A program made the translations under genes and the position numbers. Below the pieces are notes generated by a model. The model was given only the letters and a program-made list of their open reading frames with translations, was not told where the DNA came from and searched no databases. This document shows, in pieces, positions 21,175 to 31,348 of a stretch of 64,000 nucleotides of DNA. The stretch is from Polytrichum commune (lineage: Eukaryota; Streptophyta; Polytrichopsida; Polytrichales; Polytrichaceae), in assembly GCA_950295325.1 (NCBI GenBank), contig OX485806.1, positions 32,612,001 through 32,676,000 of the forward strand, in the 5' to 3' direction. Position 1 is the stretch's first letter. Each line of letters begins with the position of its first letter.

Positions 21175-21845
21175 TGGTCGGATAACTCCTTAGGAGTTCG
21201 CCATGGTGGAGGTGGATCCTTGACATGACGAGCATGAATTTGAAAAGATGGTAAAAATTGTTGTTCTGCCGCATTACAAGTGTAGTCCATTGTTTCCTCC
21301 AATAAAACTAGAGCACAAGGCAAATTTGCAACTGAACCGCTGCAACCAAACATTGCCTCCGCAACCATAGTCATAGCAGTGGCTGCAAATGTGACGGGAA
21401 TAAATACCTTCCTGCCATCTCCAGTGGACCATCCCGGTCTAATCCATGCCTCTTCCGTCCAATTATCCAAACCAAAGCCAAGTGGGTAAAGAGCTTGCTG
21501 ACCAACAAGTATATCATAGTTGGTAGCATTAGTAACAACACACTTCATTGACAAATGAGTGTAAGTAGGCCCTGCCCCCACATGAAAAATCAAACGTAGA
21601 GGTGCCTTGGTGTAACCTGTTGCATATTTAGTGCCCCCTATTGAAGTCACAATAGTGAATGGACAAGGATCCAAGCTTGCTGGCGTCAATCCAAGACTGT
21701 CGGCAAGTCCTTTGCCAATCATAACCGGTTGAGCACTGGAATCCATCATAACTCTCAGTGGTGTAGCACGGATAGTGGGCATATCCGTGCGTGAAACGAC
21801 AAACAAAGATTTGTCGTTCATCAGCCGTACAACTCCAGGTTGCAA
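21125..21845 (-). CDS. Gypsy retropepsin-like aspartic protease
   Basis: The frame opens at 21,845, overlapping the gag end by 25 nt in another frame, and stays open to 20,925, but homology moves into the DNMT frame near 21,125. The active-site loop reads MMDSSAQPVMIGKGLADSLG: Asp-Ser-Ser where retropepsins have Asp-Ser/Thr-Gly. Downstream YDILVGQQALYPLGFGLD is the usual ILG-type second signature. The Gly-to-Ser change may impair activity or be tolerated. Confidence 0.75.
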
Positions 21846-23864
21846 ATTATGCCGTTCGCGAGCAGGATTGCAGAAATGTCTGCAAGATATGCCGCTCCCG
21901 ACGCATAATTCGAAAATGACGTATCCACTGCTGAAATTGATGCTGGAGGAATATCAGTTTGCTTACCAAATGCAATGATCGCCGCATCCACAAGACTCGC
22001 TCGCAAATTGGCTAAGTCCTCCAACTCCTCAGCCACAGGTACGTCAACCACAGCTTGGGATACTTGAAGGGATGGCAAATCCGCCTTACCTTCTAACATT
22101 CTCCCAGCTGAATGAAAAACTGCAGCAGGCTTGAAATCCGAAGCCATAAACTCCGAACCCGAGAAAATTGGCATATGGAGAATTTTATATGCCAATGTCT
22201 GCGTAACATCCTTCGAGATGGAATCCCCATCTCTCAAAGGTACAGGGTTTTTAGCCCCAACAACAGTGGTGTCTACCAATCCAAACGAAAGAGGTAAACG
22301 TGCTTGACCAATTTGATCAGCTGGTCCGGCATGGCGAGGATGTAGCACCTCATTGCTACCACCACTCGTGGAAGCCACCGCATCTGCCAATGTTTGTGAG
22401 CGAATAGACGCCGCCGCTACCACCTCTCCAGTTGCTCCAAACATATACATGTCCGAACCCGAGGTGTGACCACCCACATGCGGCTCAGAAATTTGAGCAA
22501 AAGATGCAGAAGATTTGAGCTTTTGCTCAAGCTCTGCCACCTTAGCCTCAAGACTCTGCTCCCTTGGAGACTTTCCAGTGACATAACTGGCAGGACGCAT
22601 CTCAGGATGAAGTTGGAAACAATGATCCACATCGTGATTAGTGCCACCACAATGGTTACATTTCAATTGTCTCTTCTTAGAATTGTCCCCTGCTTTTCCT
22701 GGTTCCATCTTTTGTTTTAATTTTCCCAAAGGCTGAGTTTTCTTCTTCTTAGGACAATTGGGATCATTCTTCGAATGACCAGCTTCTCCACAACCCCAAC
22801 AATGCAAAATCTTTTGCTCCTTGACGGGTTGAGTCTCAGCTAAACTACTAGTAGCTGTGACAATTCTTCTTGGTTTCGGACTCTCTGTCATCCAAGATAC
22901 CATATCCGTGGCATCATGTTGGCAAAGAGCCCGATCACATTTCTCAACCACGGCAAACGCTTGTGCAAGCGTAGCTCGGCCCTCGTAGTCGAGGATAATC
23001 CGAGGTGATGCCAACTCAAGTAGCCGCTTGTCAATCTTAGACAAAAAGATTTTAACAAGCTGACTCTCAACAAAAACACCTCCCGACTCCACAGCAAATT
23101 GCGCGAGTCGCGTATACATGGTCCGTGGAGTATCATCCTTCTCTCGGCGGAAATCCTGGATGCGCTACATCTGGTCTCGCCGAAACCCACCATACTCCAC
23201 TTCCAAATGTGCGACAAATTCAGTAAGGGGATTAAACGGAGGTGGTGGACCAACAGCCGTCAATGCTGCCTGTGTAGCACGTGCCACCCGTGAAAGGGTT
23301 GCCGTGCTACTGCTAGCCACCATTGGCCCAAGTGCCAGTTCCGTGTCCTTAGACTCCGCCGGTGATTCCTCCTCATTTAAGGTGGGTGGAGCTAAGGTAG
23401 CAATCGCCCCATCCTTAAGGGCTGAAATGAGCTCAACCCGAGCCTCCCAATACTGCTCCACCTCCCGAAAGTTGTCGCTGATGACCCTCTGTCCAGCGTT
23501 CATAAGTTTGGAGTGCCTCATACTCCAAATGTTGAGGCAGAAGTTCAAAGGCATACCAATCATTGAAATTGGAAGACCTTTGGCGTTTCTCCTTAATCCA
23601 GGTACGAAACCGGAGTTTCCAATCGGGCAAGGAAATGCCCCCAGCTCGACCTGAAAACCGATCACGCACTGAATTGTGGCGATCGTCCTCCATTTCGTCG
23701 AACGTGCCGACACTCCAAATTTGAAGCCTACTAGTAGTGTCCAACGCCGAAATAGGCTCAAAAGCCTCGTTGGTATCTACCTCTGGCTCAAGATTTGTGG
23801 TATGCACGTCCTCCAAGTAATTTGGTGATGGAGATCGATAATATCGGCTCCTAGTTTGCACCAT
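21821..23864 (-). pseudogene. Gypsy gag (capsid and nucleocapsid), frameshifted
   Basis: Starts MVQTRSRYYRSP at 23,864. The first frame runs through LEYEALQTYERW, then must shift near 23,490 into the frame of NFREVEQYWEARVELI. An in-frame TAG at 23,165-23,167 interrupts before MYTRLAQFAVESG. The C-terminal part (432 codons from 23,119) carries two zinc knuckles, CWGCGEAGHSKNDPNC and CNHCGGTNHDVDHC, a basic linker, and a likely coiled coil (LEAKVAELEQKLK). It ends at 21,821. Role: virus-like particle assembly and RNA packaging. Confidence 0.82.
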
Positions 23865-25391
23865 AAAATAATCACTTGAGTACCTGCAACTATCTACAAG
23901 GTAATGGCAACCTGCACCTGTTGCGGGCTATCTAAATGGCAATCCCTTGCCAAATGCCAAGTGTTTATGCCCCCAGAATTCCAAAATTGTGCAAAGGTTT
24001 GAGATTGGTAATTAAAATGAAAAATCAGCGTTGAAAAGGCTCATTTCCAAGGTGATTATGGACTCCAATCAACAAACTAAGTGCACCAATGGACTCCTAG
24101 GAAGATTTCACACAAATTAGGCTCAAATTTCACTCCATTCGGAGTTAATTTGCTCCCAAAAACAAAAATCAGCGTTGAAATTAATAATTTCAGCAATGAT
24201 TTTGAATTCCAATCAACAATCCAATTACACCATTGGATTCCTTGGCAAATTTCACACAAGATAGGCTCAAATTTCACTCCGTTCGGAGTTAATTTGCTCC
24301 CAAAAACAAAAATCAGCGTTGAAATTAATAATTTCAGCAATGATTTTGAATTCCAATCAACAATCCAATTACACCATTGGATTCCTTGGCAAATTTCACA
24401 CAAGATAGGCTCAAATTTCACTCCAATCGGAGCTAGTATGCCCCCAAATTTGAACCTCAAAGTTTGTGAGAATTGGATGCCAAGTTTGAAAGGTGAAAGG
24501 AAAAATATGAAAATAAAATAAAATAAAAATATTTGTTTTAATTAAACAAAATAAAAATAAAAATAAACTTAATTAACTTAATTAACTTAAATGAATTAAC
24601 TTAAATAATTTAATTTAACTCAACCTAACTTAATTAATTTAAACTAATGAACCTAACCTAATTAAGCTAACCTAATTTAATTAACTAAGTTAATTAATTT
24701 AATTAAGTTAACTAGCCTAATTAAGTTAATTAAGTTAATTAAGTTAACTAGCCTAATTAAGTTAATTAAGTTAATTAAGTTAACTAGCCTAATTAAGGGA
24801 GGCTTACCTTGAAGCCGCCATGGAGCCGCAATTTAAGGGGGGGCCAAGCTGGCGCCGCCCGCCACCTTGGCTAGGCTGTCGCCCGCCCGCCCCCGGCCCG
24901 GCCCGCTGCCACCTCGCCGCGGGGCCCGGCTGGCGCCGCCCGCCCGCCCCCGGCCCGTGATTAGGCGCCCCCGGCCCGGGATTTTGCCGCCCCCGGGTGC
25001 AGAATTGGAGCTCCATGAGCTCCAGGAGCTCCAAGAGTGTCCGTGGAGCTCCGGAGCTCAAAAAAAATTATAAAAATTCGGATTGTAAGTTTGGTTTGTG
25101 TTTGTTTGTAAATTTAAAAAAAATGAAACTTTGCTTTTACAAATTGCAAGCAAGAATAATGTGACTTGAGAATCTTGAGACCAAATGGAATCTCAAGATT
25201 CAACCATCAACACTTGAAGAAAACACAAAGAGACAACAAAAGAAAAATGGGAAGATTTCTCTCAAAATCTTCTTGAGGGTTGCAAGAAATGACAAACTAA
25301 GCTTTCAAACACTTGTATCACTCATTTGCTCTCAATACTGGGCCATTCTAGCTCAGAAATACAACCAAAAAATGAAAAATTTGAGCATTGT
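23865..25391 (-). other. Gypsy 5' leader: tandem repeats, AT block and GC block
   Basis: Between 5' LTR and gag. It contains three copies of a 144-bp repeat (about 24,040-24,460), a TTAAT-rich block with TAATTAAGTTAAC repeats (about 24,525-24,800), and a very GC-rich CGCCC/GGCCC block (about 24,826-25,000). A primer-binding site should lie just below 25,392 on the minus strand (ACAATGCTC...), but it does not match the usual initiator-Met tRNA complement. Confidence 0.7.
24040..24460. repeat. 144-bp tandem repeat, three copies
   Basis: Landmark TTTGCTCCC/ATGCCCCC recurs at 24,151, 24,295 and 24,439, a 144-bp period, with AATCAGCGTTGAAA in the first two and a partial copy upstream. 144 is a multiple of three, so it stays open on both strands. 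I take the resulting ORFs as artefacts. Confidence 0.85.
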
Positions 25392-25836
25392 TGTCAAGTA
25401 TGAGGGTTTCTTTCTCCAAGCTTAAGAAACTAAAATGTCTCCTTACAAAGCTTAAGAAACTCTAAAATTCACACACAAGAGTCAAGCTATCTCTCACTCC
25501 ACGAAGGGAGAATCCAAGAGTGCAAGTGGTGGAGAAAGAATGCAAAGGCTTTACTCATAATCTACTACACCATAGCCATGAGAAAGCAACAACAAGCTCT
25601 CTCTCTCTCAAAACACATTCACAAGACTTGACTTGACTTGACAACAATGGCAAGTCAAGAGGCATTCCTCTCCATACAACCCCAATCCTATGTGGAGTTC
25701 ATCCATGGAGTGGATGAACAACTAACTAGGACTCCCAATGGAGTCCGTTACTCATCCCAACACACATGGACTCCTAGTGGAGTCCATTTACTCCTAAATC
25801 GACGTGACTTAGCCCCTGATGTCACCTCACGTGACA
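25392..25836 (-). repeat. 5' LTR of the gypsy element
   Basis: 445 bp with TGTCA...TGACA ends. Plus-strand ends are TGTCAAGTATGAGGG and CACGTGACA. It contains the element promoter by position. Followed directly by the ACCG duplication and the LINE sequence. Confidence 0.9.
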
Positions 25837-27206
25837 ACCGCTTTATTGTGGCGAGCAATTCTGAGTCCCTTTAGGTATGGGTGTTCGCACATGGATAGTA
25901 GGTGGGGCCATGTGTCTCTGTTGTTACGGTGGCATAGTGTGCAGTTGGGGTTTTGGAATCTGAGTGGCCAAAATATGTTTTTTCTATGGTTGCCCATGTA
26001 CTGGGCATATCTGAATTTTAAGGTTTGGGTAATTTGGGCGTCCGTTATTTTATATGTTTTTAAGGTTTATTTGTTCATTGGATAGCCATTTATCGACACA
26101 TGGGAATTTGATTTGGGCCATCCTTACTTCTATGTTGTCGTGTGCTTTTGTAATAAATGTGTGTAAATTCCTAATGGCTCTGTCGTATGTGGCTGTTGGA
26201 CAGCTTGCTAGCCAGTAGGGTGTGGTGTGGGCTAGTTGTATGTGGGGTGTGGCGGATGGTTTTTCCTTAAGTGTCCTTTCATTGGCTAGTGTGTCAGCTA
26301 TTTCGTTTCCCATTATGCCCATATGAGTCCTTACTTTATGAATGTGTATTGAGTACAGAGTCCAGAAGATTTGATGGATTATGGCTGCTATAAGGAGCTT
26401 ATCTGGATGGTGGTGTTGTGAGGTTGGGTGTTGAATGTGATTGTTGATTGAGTATATGTTGTTGAGGTTGTCTGTGAATATGTGTGTGTCAGTTTGGGTG
26501 GTTTGGATGGCGATGAGTATGGCGTTCAATTCTGCTATGAGGATGTTTGGGTACCTTGGTAGTCTTTCTAATATCCGGATATTGTTGTTGGGGCTATATA
26601 TTCCAGATCCTGCGGTGTTGCCTACTATTTGGCCCTCAAAGTTTTTAGAGGGGGAATAAATGACCCGTCTGTGTATATGCAGTGGTGTGGGTGGTATTTG
26701 AGAGGGTGTTGGTGGTAGTATCTAGTTGGCAGGGCTATAGGGGGGGTGGTGTTTGGTGTAGGGGTGTTATTTATGGGTGCATTTTTCCACGCGTTTGAGA
26801 ATTTAATGTGGTAGTTTGGTGTTGTGGGGTTAATGGGGAAGGTGTCTATGTGTGTGTTAGTTGCTTGTTTTAATACGTGTGATAGATCTCGTGGGGTTTG
26901 TGGGATTAGTGTTGGGTTGGACTGGCTATGTATGCAAATTATTGATGTGAGTGATGGTTCTACATATTGGTGGTATTTTGGCCATTCTGGCGTGGGGTTA
27001 TATTGTATGGTGTGTGTGGGGGGGATGGTTGCGAGCGTGTGTATGTCGGCATTCGTAGTAAGTGAGATTTGTTGTGATGTCCAGTCATTATGGTTAATTA
27101 TGAGGATGGTGGTAGTTTTATATCCTCTTTGGCTGCCATTCTGGCCTAGTGGATGGCTTCGACTGTCGTGTGATGATCTGTGGGGTATGCTATGCCGGTA
27201 CCTTGC
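25837..27206 (-). pseudogene. LINE ORF2 fragment with RNase H domain
   Basis: Minus-strand pieces in shifting frames. Landmarks: a block ending KTTTILIINHNDW near 27,110, YTDGSFIPP (RNase H start), AELNAILIAI-type E motif, FTDNLNNIYSI, VRTHMGIMGNEIADTLA (RNase H end), then QYMGNHRK, a CTLCHHRNRDTWPHLLSMC finger and RHNKAV. They align in order with the intact LINE at 57.5-58.95 kb. Several frameshifts show decay. Confidence 0.85.
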
Positions 27207-27220
27207 CACAGTCCTGGACA

Positions 27221-29843
27221 TATATGAGTCACAAATTTACAATCCTTTCTTTCCATCATCCTTCCTCAATGGGGAAGTTGAGACCATAGTTTTGACAATT
27301 GTGAACTGCAAGACCTCTAAACATCACTCAGATAGAGTGTTGTAGAGGGACTCATCTCTCTTTGTCCATAACCAATCATTTATTCAATAGTGGAAAGGTT
27401 ATCAAAACTCATCACACTTATTCAACCATGGAGGCGGCGTCATATCATCTCGCATGATGTCACTATAAGAATTGGGTTCCTTACCACTAGTTCACTTCCG
27501 CTGGGTTGATTTCCAGCGGTTGAATAAATGTGGATTGAAAATCTCTTGTTGTAGTAGATCATAAAAGCATCTAGTGGAAGTGAAGCAATGGTAAGGAACC
27601 ACGATTTCCGGAGTATTCACATGTTATATCCATGAGCTGATTGGCTATGATAATCACCTCGAGTAGGTGGATGATTGACCACTTCTACGGCTCGTCATCT
27701 GGCCTCCTCTTGTTTGTTGTCTAATCTTTAGTTTATTGGGATAGGTCGCTGGTGACTCACCATGCAAAACTCCACGGAATGCTACGAGTAGTGTTTGCAA
27801 AGGTTGAACAACTAGTCCCAACCACTCATCATAATTCACATCTTGGTTCACCCTTGTAGATTCTTGTCTAAAGCGAACATGGAACCTTTGAAATGAGAAC
27901 CTAAGATCAATTTTGGACACACCTAGAGGTTAGAATCAACATTGTCAAATTTTATTGTTTGTTATTGTCACCTATGTGGTCCAAAAACTACACTTCTAAG
28001 ATGTGTTAAAATCATCTTTCAATCATCACTAAGGCCCAACCAAATTTTAGGTTTAATCCAAAAATGGTGATTGTGACCAGATGCTTCAAAGGACAATTAC
28101 TGGTCTATTTACTATAGTAAGGGGAATAATCTCCTACCACATCCTCACCAATGTATTACGTGAAAATGAATGCACATGATGATATTCCATGTGTATAATA
28201 TGTCATTTCCCAACCAATAGAGGACTCTTGCCATGTTTCGAACTCCTCACATGTTCTTCCTAGCTTGTAGACTATATATATCAGCTAAAGAGTACACCAA
28301 TTTTGGTATTTGGTGATGGCAATAAATATGTAGTGTGGATTAGCATGGTTGCCACACATGTGCTTTGCACAGCTCCTCAAACAAATAAATCACTAAGCAA
28401 TCCTTATATGTCCATAAGCAAGTGTCCGATTATAATAATCCACACTATTTTGAAGCCACCCACACTAAATTTCATATTAATCATTATAGTTCAACAAAGG
28501 TGGCACCCAAATTGTGCTGCTTTGGTTGAGGAAGTGGTTGAGATTCTGAGGTGGTGATGGCACACAACGTTCTCGTCAAATTTCTTGCAAAGGTTTGTAA
28601 ATCATTGCAACAAAACATCTTGGAAACATATCTTCCCTCAACTTATTGTTTCTTGACTTCTCAACTGTTATAAAATCCAAAATGCTTTTCAGATCCACTT
28701 CTGAACAGTCACTTGTGACGAACATGTGATAACTGTGAGGTATTGCACAAGTCGAGCCCCAATTGAAAGTAAACATTATTGAATCAGATGACCAGATAAA
28801 TCAAACTCAAATTTACCGCCGATATTCACTCACATCATGACACAATTGCTGTACATAAACAGAGGTTCCAGATTCCTCAAATGATGTAGTGACATTGCTT
28901 CTTATAATCTTAGCAATACTGTATATTCATTGTCATAGCTCTGTCACATGCATGTCTGATCTGAAAGTAATTTTCTCACCATCAATCTACTTCATCTCAC
29001 AAGGTTTGCTCCAGTGTTGGTATGGTATCATCTTTTGCTTTTTTATACCACTGGGGATCTATAATGAGAATTTTACATTTTTTGCTATCAGTAGGGTATG
29101 AATATTTGACAGTATTTTTGTTGTTGATATCATTCGGGTCTAGATATACCATGCAACTATAAGTTCATACCTAGGCAATATTGTCTTAGTATCAATGTGG
29201 TGAAGAGTGGTCTAGACCCAAATAATAAATCATGTATACAGAGATTATCTCATTGATACACCAACCAAATATGAAAAATTTGAGTGATATTACAATGTCG
29301 ATGATACCTGCAGGTTCGATAAATTAATCAATGATACAAAAACTTGCAAAATCGGAGCCATGAGGATGAACTCTTGGACAATCAAAGCTTTGCTTTGAGA
29401 GCAACAAAGTGAATGCAATGTCGTGTCATCTCTGTCTGATTTAAAGGCAACACTTTTTTTTTTTTTTTTTTTTTTTTAATCACTTTTGAACTTGTGATGG
29501 AATCCTCGCAATCTCTTTATTCAGTCGTATGAAACGCTTCCATCCAAATAAATAAATGTTTTGTCACTCCAGTGATGAACTAGTAGCCTCACTCCTACCT
29601 ATGGTACTTCTCAATTGTTACAACTCTGTGTTTTCGTCGGGTGTTGTCTGAATCGACACATGATAATTATTTTTGGTCAAGACCATGCTCAATCTAACGT
29701 GGAGATCAGCTTTCGGCACTCGAAGTGTTGAACCAGACAGCACCCTGCGGTATGCATGTCTCTGAAACTTGAGATTCTCTCGACATCAATATTTGAGCCC
29801 AGAAGCTGATGTCTGGAAACTATCAAAACCAACTAACACTCAT
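27221..29843. other. About 2.6 kb without a recognised gene
   Basis: Short ORFs only. A pure poly(T) run of about 25 bases lies near 29,453-29,477, possibly an old poly(A) tail of a minus-oriented insertion whose body I could not identify. The 3' UTR of the minus-strand GH5 gene should occupy the stretch just below 29,844. Confidence 0.5.
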
Positions 29844-31348
29844 TCACCTCGAGAGGCTTGCACATGGGTCGGGTTTATAAGCCAGCGTGGGGTCGGTGGT
29901 GTTTATGACGCCCGCTTCCACGGCCTGTTGGTAACCCCATCGCCAGTCGTTCTTCCCGCCGATCCAATTCACCTTATACGACCAGAACACCCAGCCCTGC
30001 TGCTTCTCGTAGCTGTCCAATTGGGCTCCGAACCAGCTGTGGTACCAAGCCACCGCGTCAGCCGCTGTGATGTCGAATTCGCTCGACTCGCCGTAATCGG
30101 GCATCAAGCTCCACTCCCCGACGATCACAGGCGAGTTTGATCCGCCGATGTCCTCGTAGCACGAGTGGTACATGTAATCCCGCCGCGTGGGAGGCACGTA
30201 ACAATTGGGTTTACAATTGTTCCCGTCGTAAGCCCGGTAGTTGTGGTCGTCGTAAAGTGCGAAGCTCAAATCCAGGCCGGCCAAGCCTTGGGTCGGGTCC
30301 CCTCCTCCTTGCGACCACCGTTTGTCCATCATTTGGATGTGGAGCCTCGTGCTTGACGGAACCTGGTGTTAAATGTTGATGAAACCCTGATCAGTTGTTT
30401 GTACATCTATGTAGGTAGTTAATAATTAAGATAGGAAATCAACCTGAGTCAATCAGGTTCCGTCATAGGATGGGATACATTGTGCTTAGCATCTAATAAT
30501 CTGTATAATATATATCCTCTCTCTTCAAAATCTAACTGAATACCATCTTTTGATCACACCGTCATTCTTCTCACCTGGAGGTCGTCCTCCACCGCACGGA
30601 TCCGGTTCCAAGCGGTCGGGTAGTACTCGTAAAACAAGCTATGGACCTCGGAATTGCCATCGGGCACGGGCTCATTAACGATTTCAATGGCGCCCACATT
30701 GCTGAAATTTTCGTTCGTGTGAACAACTTGGGTCATCCACTCCAGCCACTGATACGCCCTCTCGTAATTCGAAGTTTGGAAGAAGCCGACCGGGTCGACC
30801 GACTTCCCCGTGAACTGTTGGTTCGGGGACTGCCCCCCAGGCGCGGCATGGAGGTCGAGGATTACATATAAATTTGCGTCTCTTGCCATCTGGCACAAGC
30901 TCTCGAGGTACGAAAACCCGCCTTGCGGGAACGCCTCGCCCGATTGCACGAGGCTCTCGTTCATCCAAAACCCGAGCGGGACTCGGATCGTGTTGAGCCC
31001 GTAGCCTTTGATCCTGTTGATGTCGTCTTTGGTGATCCACGAGTTCCAATGCCTCTGGAACGCCACGTTCGCAGCCGTTTGCCCCAGCGCTTGGACGCAA
31101 CTGGACTCGTCATGGTAGCCGCCGCAACCCATGTTGTTCCACTCGTCCATCATCATCCACGGTTCCACAATGAACAACCCGCCCAAGTTAACTCCCCGGA
31201 TTTTGTCATTCCCATTGTTTGGGAGCCATGCATTGGCAGCCCAGAAAAGATTACATACAAGGACAATGACAAGGAGGAGGCCAAGAGTTGCAAACTTGAC
31301 TCTCGAATGCTCGTGACGTCTCACGGCGGGTTGGACTCGAGCCCTCAT
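29844..31348 (-). CDS. GH5-family exo-beta-1,3-glucanase-like protein, two exons
   Basis: Exons 31,348-30,575 and 30,362-29,844, phase-0 GT-AG intron, 430 residues. Predicted to hydrolyse beta-1,3-glucosidic bonds at the cell surface or wall. An N-terminal hydrophobic segment (about residues 19-40, LLLVIVLVCNLF) serves as signal peptide or anchor. Then IRGVNLGGLFIVEPWM, the signature opening of this family, and GLNTIRVPLGFW, DLHAAPGGQSPN, the acid/base Glu in IEIVNEPV, DDHNYRAYDG (exon 2), the nucleophile Glu in VIVGEWSL and a late GWVFWSYK. Both catalytic glutamates are intact and the length is normal for GH5_9-like proteins. Exons are GC-richer than the surroundings. The plus-strand 261-codon ORF is an antisense shadow. 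Confidence 0.9.

Larger units (their letters stand above)
14923..25836 (-). mobile_element. Ty3/gypsy LTR retrotransposon encoding a C5 DNA methyltransferase
   Basis: A 10.9-kb element transcribed on the minus strand. Order: 5' LTR (25,836-25,392), repeat-rich leader, gag, protease, DNMT, UAG, RT-RNase H-integrase-PHD, 3' LTR (15,466-15,024). RT before integrase, a YIDD RT and HHCC/DDE integrase make it Ty3/gypsy. It sits in a LINE copy with a 4-bp TSD. The two LTR copies differ at only about two internal positions over some 440 bp, plus their extreme ends, so insertion looks recent. However, gag and pol carry frameshifts and stops, so this copy looks non-autonomous unless some are recoding sites or assembly errors. 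Confidence 0.93.
13228..27206 (-). mobile_element. 5'-truncated minus-strand LINE copy, split by two later insertions
   Basis: The fragments at 13,228-13,885, 14,857-14,922 and 25,837-27,206 read on the minus strand as one continuous protein related to the C-terminal third of ORF2 at 50-60 kb. A perfect 14-bp duplication, CACAGTCCTGGACA, flanks the whole (13,214-13,227 and 27,207-27,220), so this was a single 5'-truncated insertion of roughly 2.1 kb. It was later interrupted by the 0.96-kb unit at 13,886-14,846 and the gypsy element at 14,923-25,836. The 3' end carries a TTTTC-type simple repeat instead of poly(A), and its 3' UTR differs from that of the intact LINE, so it is a different subfamily. 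Confidence 0.88.

Noticed and set aside
24077..24521. Long ORFs on both strands with a repeated 48-residue unit
   Set aside because: By-product of the 144-bp tandem repeat, whose length is a multiple of three; no start context or domain.
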